A stretch of 64,000 nucleotides of DNA from Streptomyces sp. TLI_235 (GCA_002300355.1 NSGV01000001.1:1984001-2048000), one strand, 5' to 3'. Positions 16,162 through 24,799 are shown, numbered from the stretch's first letter. Notes: generated by a model from the letters alone, not told the origin. Made by a program: numbers and translations.

Positions 16162-17745
16162 GTGGCCGCCGTCGACATCAGCCCCGCATCCGCGGTGCAC
16201 CGCAGAGCCCGCTACGCGCCTGCCGCCACCGCCGTCGTCTACGAGGACTACGAGATCTCCGCCGGCGAGCTCAGTCGCAGGGTCTTCGCCCTCGCGGCAG
16301 GGCTCGCCGGCGAAGGGCTGCGGCGTGGCGACCGGATCGCCTACCTGGGCCTCAACAGCGCCGCGTTCCTCGAGAGCCTTCTTGCGGCGGCGCACCTGGG
16401 CGCGATCTTCGTCCCGGTCAACCACCGCCTGGCCGCCGCCGAGGTCAGCCACATCCTGACCGACTGCGGCGCGCACACCCTCGTCGTCGAAGAAGGCCAC
16501 CGTGAGCTGGTCGAGTCGATCCGGAGCGGTATTCCCGCGCGTTCCACGGTTCTCGTCGACACCGACCCGGCCTGCCCCCCGTCCTCCGCGCTGAGCCCAG
16601 CGTGGACCCAGCTCTCCGGACTGCTCGGCGCTGAGGAGTCCTTGCGCGAGCCGGTTCCGCTCCGTCAGGACGACCTGGCTGCCCTGATGTACACGTCCGG
16701 AACGACCGGACGACCCAAAGGCGTCATGCTCACTCACGGCAACCTGTGGTGGAACGCCCTCAATGTCGACAGCGTCGTGGACACCCGCGCCGACGACGTC
16801 AACCTGGCTGTCGCCCCGCTCTTCCACATCGGAGGCCTCAACGCCCTCACGCTCCGGACCCTGGTACGCGGCGGCACGGTGGTCGTGCGCCGGGGATTCG
16901 ACCCCGCACAGTGCCTCGACGACCTCGTCCGCCATCGGGTGACCAGCCTTTTCGCGGTTCCCGCCATGTACGCGGCACTCGCCCGAACCGCTGGATTCGC
17001 TGAGGCCGACCTTGGCGCCCTGCGCGCCGTCATCGTCGCCGGCGCCCCGGTGCCGCCGCAGCTGATCCGGGACTTCGCTGCGCGGGGCCTGTTGCTCCAG
17101 CAGGCGTGGGGCCTCACCGAGACGGCCCCTTTCGCGACCTACCTTCCAGCCGGACTGACCCTTCAGAAAACCGGCTCAGCCGGGGCTCCGATGCCCTACA
17201 CCGAAGTCTGTCTGATCAACCCCGTCACAGGCGTGAAGATCAACGAGGCCGACACGCGCGGCGAGATCTGCGTCAGGGGCCCCAACGTCACCCAGGGCTA
17301 CTGGAACAACCCGATCGCCACCCGAGAGGCGTTCGACGACAGCGGTTGGTTCCACACCGGTGACGTCGCCCACCGCGATCAGGACGGCTTCTACTTCGTC
17401 GTCGACCGCCTCAAAGACATGATCATCAGCGGTGGCGAGAACGTCTACCCCGCCGAGGTGGAGCGTGTCCTCGTCGAGTACCCCGGCGTCCTTGAAGCCG
17501 CGGTCATCGGAGTGCCCGACCCGAAGTGGGGCGAGACCGTCCTCGCCGTCCTCACCTGCGCCTCCGGTACCACGCCGACCCTGGAGGACGTACGGACGTT
17601 CGCCGCCGAACAGCTCGCGCGTTACAAGCTCCCCACCAGGCTTCTGGTCGCAGAACAGCTACCGCGCAACGCCAGCGGCAAGCTGGCCAAGACCGATCTG
17701 CGTCGCTGGGTGGACGAACAGCAAGCAGTAGGGAGCACCTCGTGA
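16162..17745 (+). CDS. AMP-dependent acyl-CoA synthetase/ligase
   Basis: A 527-aa ANL-superfamily ligase. The P-loop is LMYTSGTTGRPKGVMLTHG, followed by the A5 segment QQAWGLTETAPF, GWFHTGDVA and the C-terminal lysine motif NASGKLAKTDLRRW. It would activate a carboxylic acid as its CoA thioester through an adenylate. In this operon the acid could be the one released by the C-C hydrolase, which would then feed the beta-oxidation genes at 1.6-8.0 kb; that link is inference. GTG 16162 has AAGGAG upstream. Its stop overlaps the next gene by 4 bp. Confidence 0.92.
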   Translation: MAAVDISPASAVHRRARYAPAATAVVYEDYEISAGELSRRVFALAAGLAGEGLRRGDRIAYLGLNSAAFLESLLAAAHLGAIFVPVNHRLAAAEVSHILTDCGAHTLVVEEGHRELVESIRSGIPARSTVLVDTDPACPPSSALSPAWTQLSGLLGAEESLREPVPLRQDDLAALMYTSGTTGRPKGVMLTHGNLWWNALNVDSVVDTRADDVNLAVAPLFHIGGLNALTLRTLVRGGTVVVRRGFDPAQCLDDLVRHRVTSLFAVPAMYAALARTAGFAEADLGALRAVIVAGAPVPPQLIRDFAARGLLLQQAWGLTETAPFATYLPAGLTLQKTGSAGAPMPYTEVCLINPVTGVKINEADTRGEICVRGPNVTQGYWNNPIATREAFDDSGWFHTGDVAHRDQDGFYFVVDRLKDMIISGGENVYPAEVERVLVEYPGVLEAAVIGVPDPKWGETVLAVLTCASGTTPTLEDVRTFAAEQLARYKLPTRLLVAEQLPRNASGKLAKTDLRRWVDEQQAVGSTS

Positions 17746-18080
17746 CCGGGCAACTGCGAATCGACCGCGTAGCCGACCAGCCGGTGCGCGCCTGCTATCC
17801 CTACGGGGAACGGGACCTCCTGGTCACCCTCACCTCGCAGGCGTCCGTGCCTTCGGAACTGCGCAGAACGGTCGTGGAGCTTCTCAGCGCCAATCCGCGC
17901 TGCCGGCGTATCGTCGCCGCGCCGGCCGAGGACGATGCGGAAGCCCACGAGCTCCTGGAGGCAGCGGGCTTCTGTCGCATCACAGAGGCCGACCTCGTCG
18001 GCGGCACCGTCGTGCTCTTCGCGGCGGAGCCACCGGCGGTCGCCAACCAGCCGACCTCCCTGGACGACATGCCTCACTAA
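17742..18080 (+). CDS. Small GNAT-like protein, last gene of the aromatic operon
   Basis: A 112-aa protein beginning at GTG 17742, which overlaps the ligase stop (GTGA). The fold looks like a minimal GNAT acetyltransferase half: a strand LLVTLTSQ, a helix ELRRTVVELLSANPRCRRIV, and HELLEAAGFCRITEADLVGG with the G-F/Y strand typical of GNAT ends. The acetyl-CoA-binding R/Q-x-x-G-x-G/A motif is not evident, so it may be a degenerate or regulatory domain. Function unknown; coupling to the CoA ligase suggests a CoA-related or regulatory role. Confidence 0.6.
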   Translation: MTGQLRIDRVADQPVRACYPYGERDLLVTLTSQASVPSELRRTVVELLSANPRCRRIVAAPAEDDAEAHELLEAAGFCRITEADLVGGTVVLFAAEPPAVANQPTSLDDMPH

Positions 18081-18142
18081 TCTGCCGCGCGGGCAGCGGG
18101 CTGCGGCTGAGGAGCCGAGGGAGGTGCAGCTCGCGGAAGCCT

Positions 18143-18176
18143 GGTGCACTGAGGGCTGCGGTGCACTGAGGGCTGC
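18143..18176. repeat. 17-bp tandem duplication
   Basis: GGTGCACTGAGGGCTGC occurs twice in direct tandem (18143-18159 and 18160-18176), just before and into the gene remnant at 18171. Seventeen is not a multiple of three, so the event shifts frame. Confidence 0.9.
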
Positions 18177-18422
18177 TGCGGCGCGCTCTACGTCACCATC
18201 GTCCGCGACAGCGACACCGCGCTCTGGCACAACTGGCGCCGACCACCGGCCCCAAAGTCCGAACCACCGCTGCCCGAACTGCCCAACCTCCGCTTCGATG
18301 CCGGCCAGTACGACGCGGAGGTCACCCGTGCGGAGAACGACCACAGCTGGGAATGGCCGGCCCGCACGCTCGCCCGACTGATCAGGGAACAACTGCGCGA
18401 GCAACCTGTCGGCGGCGGCTGA
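18171..18422 (+). pseudogene. 3' remnant of a conserved Streptomyces hypothetical gene
   Basis: From 18171 the frame reads GCCGALYVTIVRDSDTALWH, then NWRRPPAP, RFDAGQYDAEVTRAENDHSW and TLARLIREQLRE to a stop at 18420-18422. This looks like the C-terminus of a common Streptomyces protein of unknown function (a CCGALYVTI...WxxWRRP pattern). There is no start codon and no upstream coding part. The IS21-type element begins a few bases after the stop. Confidence 0.55.
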
Positions 18423-18478
18423 ACCGTGACCCAGTTTGGGCGGTTGAGTTCTGACCCTCGCGTCGTCGGTGCTCGTGC

Positions 18479-19312
18479 TCAGTCGTTGTCGGTGGTGGGG
18501 ACGCGACCGAGTTCGCGGCCCCGCATGCGGTAGGACTCGCCCTTGAGGGAGTGGACCTCGGCGTGGTGGACGAGCCGGTCGATCATGGCGGCGGCGACGG
18601 TCTCGTCGCCGAAGGTCTCTCCCCACCGTCCGAAGGGCTTGTTCGAGGTGACGATCACGCTGGCTCTCTCGTATCTGTTCGAGACGAGCTGGAAGAACAG
18701 GTTCGCCGCCTCAGACTCGAACGGGATGTAGCCGACCTCGTCGATCACGATCAACGGATAGCGGCCGAGCTTGACCAGCTCCTCCTGGAGCCGGCCGGCC
18801 TGGTGGGCTGCGGCGAGGCGGTCGACCCACTGGGCGGCGGTGGCGAACGCGACCCGGTGGCCGGCCTGGCAGGCCCTCACCGCGAGGCCGGTGGCCAGGT
18901 GCGTCTTGCCGGTGCCTGGCGGCCCCAGAAAAACGGCGTTCTCCCTGGCCGCTATGAAGTCCAATGTTCCCAGGTGACCGAGCTGTTGGCGCGTCATGCC
19001 CCGCAGATGGGCGACATCGAGTTCCTCGATGGTCTTGACCGCCGGGAAGCGGGCGGCGCGGATGCGGCCCTCGCCGCCGTGGCTGTCACGGGCGGAGACC
19101 TCGCGCTGCAGGCAGGCGACCAGGTACTCGGTGTGGGTCCAGGACTCGGTGCGGGCGCGCTCCGCCAGGCGCTCGGCGGCGTCCAGCAGCGCGGGAGCCT
19201 TCATCGCGCGGGCGAGGAACGCCAGGTCGGCGGCGGTCTGCCGGCCGGTGTGGGACGTCTGTCCGTCCGGCTTCGTCGTGCCGGCCGTAGTGTTCGAAGC
19301 AGTGCGGGCCAT
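18479..19312 (-). CDS. istB: IS21-family helper ATPase IstB
   Basis: A 277-aa AAA+ ATPase. Walker A is FLGPPGTGKTHLATGLAVRA (about residue 125) and Walker B is PLIVIDEVGYIPF; a SNKPFGRWGETFGD segment near the C-terminus is typical of IstB/DnaC-like proteins. It loads and activates the IstA transposase at target DNA. Its ATG overlaps the istA stop, the family's usual coupling. The gene looks intact, although its partner is frameshifted. Confidence 0.93.
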   Translation of the reverse strand: MARTASNTTAGTTKPDGQTSHTGRQTAADLAFLARAMKAPALLDAAERLAERARTESWTHTEYLVACLQREVSARDSHGGEGRIRAARFPAVKTIEELDVAHLRGMTRQQLGHLGTLDFIAARENAVFLGPPGTGKTHLATGLAVRACQAGHRVAFATAAQWVDRLAAAHQAGRLQEELVKLGRYPLIVIDEVGYIPFESEAANLFFQLVSNRYERASVIVTSNKPFGRWGETFGDETVAAAMIDRLVHHAEVHSLKGESYRMRGRELGRVPTTDND

Positions 19313-20579
19313 CAGGTGTCCTCCTTGCCGGCGCCGCCTTCGATGAGGGTGAACATGCGGTCATAGGAGCCCAGTTCGCGCTGTTCGACCTCGATGCCGA
19401 GACTGTCCGGGGCCAGGAGCGCGGCGCGGGCGGCATGCGCGCGGGCGGCCTGCTGGTGGATGACCTCGCCGCGCATGACGTTGGCCGCGGCGGCGTGCTC
19501 GGGATCGGTCAGGGTCTGGTGTCTGGCCCAGCAACGGCTGTGGCGGGCCACGATGTCGTTGCCGGCGGTGACGGTGATCTCCTCGGTGTCGGCACGGACC
19601 ATGACGCGGTGGCCGATGGCACGGGGATGGACGGAGTAGTCGTTGGTGTCGACGCGGATGTAGTGGTCGCGGCCGATGCGGGTGTGGAAACGCCACCAGT
19701 GCGGCGGTGAGACGGGCGGGACCTGCAGCATCGCGGCGCGGTCGGCCTCCCAGCGGTCCACCGGGCGGGCGCCGATCGAGCGGTGCTGCCGGCGGTTGGC
19801 GATCTGAGCCAGGCCGTCAGCTGGGTGTTGAAGTCGTCGGGGCCCGTGAAGACACGGCCGGGCAGGAAACTCGTCTCCAGGCAGCCGTTGGCCCGCTCGA
19901 CCAGGCCCTTCGCCTCCGGATCTCGGGGCCGACAGAGGTGGACCTTGACCGCGAGCAGGCCGGCGAACGCGGCGAACTCACTGGTCAGACGACCTTTGCC
20001 GACTCCGGCCTCGTTGTCCCAGACCAGTGTCTTCGGGACCGCTCCCCAGCCGTCGGCGAGCAGGCGCCAGTGGCCGTCGATCAGGTCGCCACTCTGCCGG
20101 GAGGGCAGCATCCGGGCGGTGATCACCCGCGAATACCCGGACACGATGACCAGCACCGGGGGCCGTCCGCACTGGCCGTAGCCGAGCGGGATGTCCACGG
20201 CGGGAAACCACAGGTCGCACTGCGCGAGCCCGCCGGGCTCATAGAGCGTCCGCGAGACGGGGTCCACCGGGAGATAGGCCGGCCGCAGCTCGCGCACGCG
20301 TTCCTTGAGGATCGTCATCCCGCGCTCCCACCCGATCCGCTCGGCGATGACGGTCGCGGGCATCGTCGGGGTCTGCTTCAGCAGCTCGCGGATGGCCGGC
20401 TCGACCGCGTCCACCGCCGATCCCTTCAGCGGGCGCTGGTAGACCGGCGGCCGGTCGGTGGCCAGGGCCCGCTTCACCGTGTTCTTCGAGATGCCCAGGT
20501 GCCGGGCGATCGCCCGGATCGGCAGGTGCTCGGCCCGGTGCAGCCGACGGATCTCAGCCCAGTCCTCCACGGAAATCAC
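19312..20579 (-). pseudogene. istA: IS21-family transposase IstA, frameshifted
   Basis: The N-terminal part (from 20579) has a HTH (LPIRAIARHLGISKNTVKRA) and the DDE core with QCDLWFPAVDIPLGYGQ, VWDNEAGVGKG and ERANGCLETSF. Near 19800, after TQLTAWL, the frame is lost. The continuation (QIANRRQHRSIGARPVDRWE and beyond, ending at 19312) lies in another frame. One base, or a number equal to one modulo three, appears to be missing. The halves together give about 420 aa, near normal IstA length. A pseudogene is more likely than programmed shifting, since IstA is normally a single frame. Confidence 0.88.
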
Positions 20580-20679
20580 CCTCTCCTCCTGACCCTCAAT
20601 GAAGATCAGGATGATCAGACGATCGCGAGGTGGGTCACCGTTGATCCGCCGTTCAGCGGTCAGTTTTCACCCGTCGCCG

Positions 20680-20923
20680 AGACAACCTGACCTGTTGGCC
20701 CAGTGGAGCTGCCAGCAGGGCTGGATCGGCACACACTACGCGCAACGCAACCAGGTCGAACTGAGCTTCACCTATCGGGAGCGACCAAGCTTCGGCTCCG
20801 ACAGCAGCCCGTGGGTGCAGTTCATCTGGAGCATCCCGGACAACGGCACCCCACCGGAGGAACAAGCGAACGCGGTCCTCAGACAGCTCGGCGCGGCAAG
20901 CCCCACCCCCTACGCGCGCCTAG
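20680..20923 (+). pseudogene. Unrecognised gene, middle part, split by IS701-type element
   Basis: A frame open from the IS21 end reads LLAQWSCQQGWIGTHYAQRN, then VELSFTYRERPSFG, WVQFIWSIPDNG and QANAVLRQLGAASPTPYARL, stopping being coherent at the CTAG target (20920-20923). It continues at 22305. The N-terminus is missing, presumably lost at the IS21 insertion. I do not recognise the family. Confidence 0.6.
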
Positions 20924-22300
20924 TACTGCAATCACAGTTACGGGATCTGGCCTCGGCGTTTGTAGTGACTGTGGCGTGCGCGCATCTGGCTGCGCCGTCT
21001 CCACCACGACCAGTGCAGATGGTGTGCCGGCGTGAGGTTTTGCGGGCGTAAGAGGAAGCCGATGAGGCGGCGGATCTCCGCGACGGACAGGGGTATCAGG
21101 CCGGTTTGTCCGAGATCGCAGCCCCCTTTGGCAGCTCTTGTGCGCGGATGGCGGTCAGGGCGGCGAGGGTGGCCATGGACAGGGTGATGTGGCGGTACCA
21201 GGCGTCGTAGCGACGGACCTGGTAGTGGTCCAGGCCGCACTCGTTCTTCGCGGCCTGGAAACATTCCTCCACCGCCCATCTCGCGCCGGCCACCGTGGCC
21301 AGGTCCTTCAGGCGGGTACCGGCCGGGCCGTAGCAAACGTAGTAGGCGATCTCGGTGGGGTCGGTAACGCTCCGGCGGGCGAGGACCCAGTGACCGAAGC
21401 CGTTCTCCCACCAGATCCGAATCGGGACACGGGCCCAGTCGTAGAGCCTTTGACCGTGCGAGCCAGCCCCGGCGGACAGGCGCTTCCACGCCTGCCGGGG
21501 CAGCCCCGCGACCAGGGCGTCGACCCGGGTATCGCCGCCGCGGACAGTGATGACGGTGTCGTTGACCTTGGTCGCCAGCACGTGCGCCACCGACCGTTGT
21601 TCCATCCAGTACCGCAGGCGCTTGACCTGTCCGTACGCCTCGTCGGCGGTCACCCACGCGAACGGCACCTCGGCGTCGAGGGCCCGCTGGAGCATCGCCT
21701 GGAAGTGTTCGATCTTCGTGGCGAACGGCACCTCGTCCGGAACACCGGCCGCCCGGCACCGTCCCCGGTCGTCCGTCCACGAGGCCGGCAGGTACAGCTC
21801 GCGATCGATCAACGCCCGCCCCTTCGGCGAGGCGTAGGCAAGAAACGTGCCGATCTGGCAGTTCTCCGTGCGGCCGGCGGTGCCGGAATATTGGCGCTGC
21901 ACCCCGGCCGAACGGACGCCCTTCTTCAGGAACCCGGTGTCGTCACCGATCAGCACCGCAGCCTTGTCGCCGATGCGCTCGACGACGAAGTCGCGGACGT
22001 CGTCACGCACCCCGTCGGCGTCCCAGTCCGCCTCGCCCAGCAGACGCTGCATTCCGATCGGATGTCCCTCACCAGCGCGTTCCGCCAGCGACCAGCCGTT
22101 CTTCCGCTCCAACGGCGCCATCAGCCCCGCCATGTACTCCAGTGCCCGCCCACGCGGCTCCGACCTGGCAAACCGCGACGCGAACCGCGCATGCAACCCC
22201 GCCAGAACCCCACGCCAGGCCTCAACCTGACCCACCCCAAAATCCACAGACACGAGCCCACTCAATCACAACAAGCCCACCCATAACTGTGATTGCAGTA
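20924..22300. mobile_element. IS701-family insertion sequence, 1377 bp, with CTAG target duplication
   Basis: The terminal inverted repeats begin TACTGCAATCACAGTTA at both ends (17 perfect bases, then one mismatch, then GGG). The element is flanked by CTAG at 20920-20923 and 22301-22304. The IS701 family duplicates a 4-bp YTAR target, which this fits. Removing the element and one CTAG restores a continuous frame in the interrupted gene. Confidence 0.92.
20938..22265 (-). pseudogene. IS701-family transposase, C-terminal frameshift
   Basis: The main frame (22265 to 21096, 389 aa) is a DDE transposase with AAVLIGDDTGFLKKG, the second Asp in AWVTADEAYGQ and the Glu in WAVEECFQAAKNECGLDHYQ. At a run of five C (21122-21126, G on the coding strand) the frame ends early (ISDKPA). 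The -1 frame instead continues LIPLSVAEIRRLIGFLLRPQ, then WSWWRRRSQMRARHSHYKRR to 20938, the normal C-terminus of Streptomyces IS701 transposases. Either a homopolymer indel inactivated it or the slippery AAAGGGGG tract permits shifting. The exact start (TTG 22265 or GTG 22253) is uncertain. Confidence 0.85.
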
Positions 22301-22366
22301 CTAGCCGGCGGCAGCCGCGAGGCCGCAGAGGCCCTCGGCTTCACGTGGCCACCGGAACCCGACTGA
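22301..22366 (+). pseudogene. 3' end of the gene split by the IS701-type element
   Basis: After the second CTAG the frame resumes as AGGSREAAEALGFTWPPEPD and a stop at 22364-22366. Joined to the fragment ending at 20923 it restores an uninterrupted C-terminus. A terminator-like hairpin follows 15 bp downstream. Confidence 0.7.
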
Positions 22367-22380
22367 ACCCGACCTCCCAC

Positions 22381-22432
22381 CGCCGTCGGCTCCCAGCCCA
22401 GCTCTGTGGAGCGGGGCTGGGAGCCGACGGCG
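22381..22432 (+). terminator. Hairpin terminator after the split gene
   Basis: A perfect 19-bp stem (22381-22399 with 22414-22432) with a 14-nt loop. There is no clear T-run, as is common in Streptomyces terminators. Confidence 0.7.
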
Positions 22433-22921
22433 GGCGTGGAATGTCTCATGGCGCACCGCTACGGTCCGAACATCTCCCGGTCGTGATCCGTTCGGCATGG
22501 TGATCGCCCGCTCTGGATAGCGCCACCACGGGAACCTGACGCCACGCCAGGAAGCTGCCCACCTTCAAACGAAGGCAGCACAGCTACCTCATCGCCGCCC
22601 AGCCCAGCTGCCCCTTGAGGTTACTGGAACCTGCGGGCGCGCACTTGATCGACGGCAGATGCGTCAAGTGCGAACCCTCCAGCCAGAATCGCCGATCACA
22701 ACGAGCAATCATCTAACCCATTGCGGTGATCGGCAAATCGGACATACGGGGAGAATGACCGCACATAGTCACCAGTTGCAGCGCCGAGCAATCCCCAGCC
22801 CCGCCGTCGAACCGTGAAAACCGTGAGACGAATGTGAGAGGCAGGCCCAGGAGCACGCCGAAGGCCGCTTCCCCGCGAACGAGAAAACGGCCTCTGACCT
22901 GCGACAATGGAGCGAACTCCA
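22433..22921. other. Intergenic stretch before attL; no gene seen
   Basis: About 490 bp without a plausible coding frame on either strand. Composition is less GC-rich than the neighbourhood (22680-22760 especially). Nothing recognisable was found; it is chromosomal DNA downstream of the original tRNA-Pro gene. Confidence 0.5.
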
Positions 22922-22964
22922 GTCGGGACGACAGGATTTGAACCTGCGACCCCTTGACCCCCAG
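22922..22964. repeat. attL: 43-bp copy of the tRNA-Pro 3' end
   Basis: The 43 bases 22922-22964 are identical to 53778-53820, which form the 3' half of the tRNA-Pro(GGG) gene. Beyond base 22964 the match ends (ATCGCACTG here, TCAAGTGCG at the right copy). This is the displaced tRNA end left when the element integrated. Confidence 0.95.
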
Positions 22965-23282
22965 ATCGCACTGCAGGTGTTTCCGCAGGTGAGCGCCCCT
23001 CCCGTCCACAACCTGAGGCGCGCCCGCCCCCGGCTTGTTCGATTCAGCGCAGAGCGTGTGGTCCCGCAGTGGTCCCGCCCCAAGGCGTGAACTGCGGCCC
23101 CCGCCGCTGTACGCGAGCAGCCGGGCGCCGAGGTCCGCGCCCGCCTCGGCGAGGAGTCCCACGGCCTTCCGGGCCGATGGTGAGTCCAGCAGATTCTCGG
23201 ATCACGCCCCGAGTCTCCTCACCCACACCGTGGGTGTATGTATTCGGTGCCCGGGCGGACGGCTTCCCGTTACCCTCTCCCT
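22965..23282. other. Left end of the element; leader region of the NaeI-like gene
   Basis: 318 bp between attL and the restriction gene with no convincing gene. It contains the inverted repeat at 23220-23236 and otherwise nothing that I recognise. Confidence 0.5.
23220..23236. promoter_or_regulatory. Perfect inverted repeat upstream of NaeI-like endonuclease gene
   Basis: CACCCAC-ACC-GTGGGTG is a perfect 7-bp inverted repeat with a 3-bp spacer, ending 46 bp before the chosen start codon. Its position suits a repressor site delaying endonuclease expression, but no controller-protein gene is adjacent. Confidence 0.4.
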
Positions 23283-24236
23283 GTGGATCACGGAATCGTC
23301 CCCGAGCAGCAGAGCCTCTTCCCGGACGCATCCGGGCACGACTCGGAGCTGGAAGCTGTTGCCAAGCTGATCTTGGACGAGGATCCCGAAGGCCGCCGCT
23401 TCGCGGCAACAGTGCGGCGGAGCATCGACATGCTGTTGGACGGGCAGCACACGGGGCGCTTCCGCTGGGACCAGCTCTACAAAACCGAGAAGGCCCACCT
23501 CGGCACCCTCATCGAGATCAACCTCCAGCGGGAGTTCGAGTTCGCCGACGGCGACAGAATGGACTACCAGATCGCCGGCGTCGACGTGGACTGCAAGTTC
23601 TCCCAGGCCCGCGGCGCCTGGATGATCCCGCCCGAGGCGCACGGTGAGCTCCTGCTGGTCGTCTGGGCGAACGACAACGACTCAGCCTGGTGCGCGGGGC
23701 TAGTCCGCGCGGACCCCGGCATGCTGAACGCCGGCGGCAACCGGGACGCCAAGCGGACTCTCAGCGCCGCAGGGCGGCACGCTGTCCGCTGGCTGTTCTA
23801 CAACGCGCCGCTGCAGGACAACATGCTGCTCCGACTGCCGCCCGAGGACATTGCTGCCGTCTTCAAGCACAAGTCAGGCCAGCGGCGCGTCGACGAGCTG
23901 TTCATTCGCGCGCAGGGCCGGCGGATCAGTCGCACCGTCGTCGCGACGGTCGCGATGCAAGAGGACTACATGAAGCGGGTCCGCTACAACGGCGGCGCGC
24001 GCTCTCGGCTGCAGAAGCACGGGATCGTGATCCTCGGCCACTATTCGAACCACGGTGTCGTGGCGGGGAGGCTGGGCCTCCCCGTGCCACTGGCTGGGGA
24101 GTCGGTCAGTGCGCGGCTTGCCCGGCTGAGGCCGCACCATGGTGATGCGCAGTGGGTTGAGCTCGAAGGCGAGCGCTGGACGCTTGCCTCGCCGAGCGAC
24201 CCGGAAGAATTCGTCCCGAAACTCCCGGAGATATGA
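23283..24236 (+). CDS. NaeI-like type II restriction endonuclease (predicted GCCGGC-type specificity)
   Basis: A 317-aa protein closely resembling NaeI, a type IIE enzyme that cuts GCCGGC after binding a second activator copy. The catalytic set keeps NaeI spacing: Glu78, Asp94, Asp103 and Lys105 (LIEIN, MDYQIAGV, VDCKF), matching E70, D86, D95 and K97 of NaeI as I recall that sequence. The leucine equivalent to NaeI Leu43, whose change to Lys turns NaeI into a topoisomerase, is kept (Leu51). The C-terminal CAP-like domain has RTVVATVAMQEDYMKRVRYN. GTG 23283 gives the same length as NaeI; ATG 23238 is an alternative. Vsr (4-bp overlap) and a C5-methyltransferase follow. Confidence 0.88.
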   Translation: MDHGIVPEQQSLFPDASGHDSELEAVAKLILDEDPEGRRFAATVRRSIDMLLDGQHTGRFRWDQLYKTEKAHLGTLIEINLQREFEFADGDRMDYQIAGVDVDCKFSQARGAWMIPPEAHGELLLVVWANDNDSAWCAGLVRADPGMLNAGGNRDAKRTLSAAGRHAVRWLFYNAPLQDNMLLRLPPEDIAAVFKHKSGQRRVDELFIRAQGRRISRTVVATVAMQEDYMKRVRYNGGARSRLQKHGIVILGHYSNHGVVAGRLGLPVPLAGESVSARLARLRPHHGDAQWVELEGERWTLASPSDPEEFVPKLPEI

Positions 24237-24772
24237 GCACTCCTGACACACCGACCCCGGATGACGCTGCTTGGACCGCACCGGCAGGCTCGTGGGCGTC
24301 CTCGGCGGCGAACCGCCGCAGCATGCTCGGGAACCGGAGCCGGGACACGTCGCCCGAGCTGGCGCTGCGCTCGCTTGTACACGCAGCCGGGCTGCGCTAC
24401 CGGGTTGCTTCGAAACCGCTCCCGAAGATGCGGCGCACGGCCGACATGGTGTTCCGGCCGGTTCGCGTCGCTGTCTTCATCGACGGGTGCTTCTGGCACG
24501 GCTGCCCAGAGCACTTCGTTCCCCCGAAGACCAATCCCGCGTACTGGGAGTCGAAGATCGGCGGGAACGTCACCCGAGACCGGGATACCGACAAGCGCCT
24601 GGCCGACGAGGGATGGCTGGTGCTGCGGTTCTGGGAGCACCAGCCGCCCGCGGAGTGCGCGGAGGCGGTGGTAGCCGCCGTCGCAGCGCGGCGGAAGGAG
24701 CTCGCCGAACGGAAGCGGCAGCGGGCGGAGGACAGGCAGGGCCGCCCGCATACAGAACCGCCCGCGGGCTGA
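24233..24772 (+). CDS. vsr: Very-short-patch-repair endonuclease Vsr
   Basis: A 179-aa Vsr-family nickase. Landmarks are NRSRDTSPELALRSLVHAAGL, the catalytic region TADMVFRPVRVAVFIDGCFW with the zinc/active-site GCFWHGCPEH, and WESKIGGNVTRDRDTDKRL. It nicks beside T:G mismatches created when 5-methylcytosine deaminates within a methylase site, protecting that site from mutation. Its ATG overlaps the stop of the NaeI-like gene, so it is co-translated with the nuclease and should serve the site of the convergent methyltransferase. A lysine/arginine-rich C-terminal tail follows the domain. Confidence 0.93.
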   Translation: MSTPDTPTPDDAAWTAPAGSWASSAANRRSMLGNRSRDTSPELALRSLVHAAGLRYRVASKPLPKMRRTADMVFRPVRVAVFIDGCFWHGCPEHFVPPKTNPAYWESKIGGNVTRDRDTDKRLADEGWLVLRFWEHQPPAECAEAVVAAVAARRKELAERKRQRAEDRQGRPHTEPPAG

Positions 24773-24785
24773 TGCCCGCGGGCGG
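24758..24785. terminator. Bidirectional terminator between vsr and the C5-methyltransferase
   Basis: A perfect 12-bp stem (24758-24769 with 24774-24785) around TGAT. The vsr stop codon lies in the loop. It serves the convergent vsr and methyltransferase genes. Confidence 0.7.
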
Positions 24786-24799
24786 CGAGCCGATCAGGC

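Larger units (their letters stand above)
18427..20669. mobile_element. IS21-family insertion sequence (ends approximate)
   Basis: About 2.24 kb holding istB and a frameshifted istA on the minus strand. The proposed ends begin with TG and finish with CA as in the family. Subterminal CTGACC-type repeats occur at both ends (18428-18456 and 20640-20669), but I cannot align a clean long terminal repeat and no target duplication is visible. Both flanks are broken genes, which suggests that deletion accompanied or followed insertion. Confidence 0.7.
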
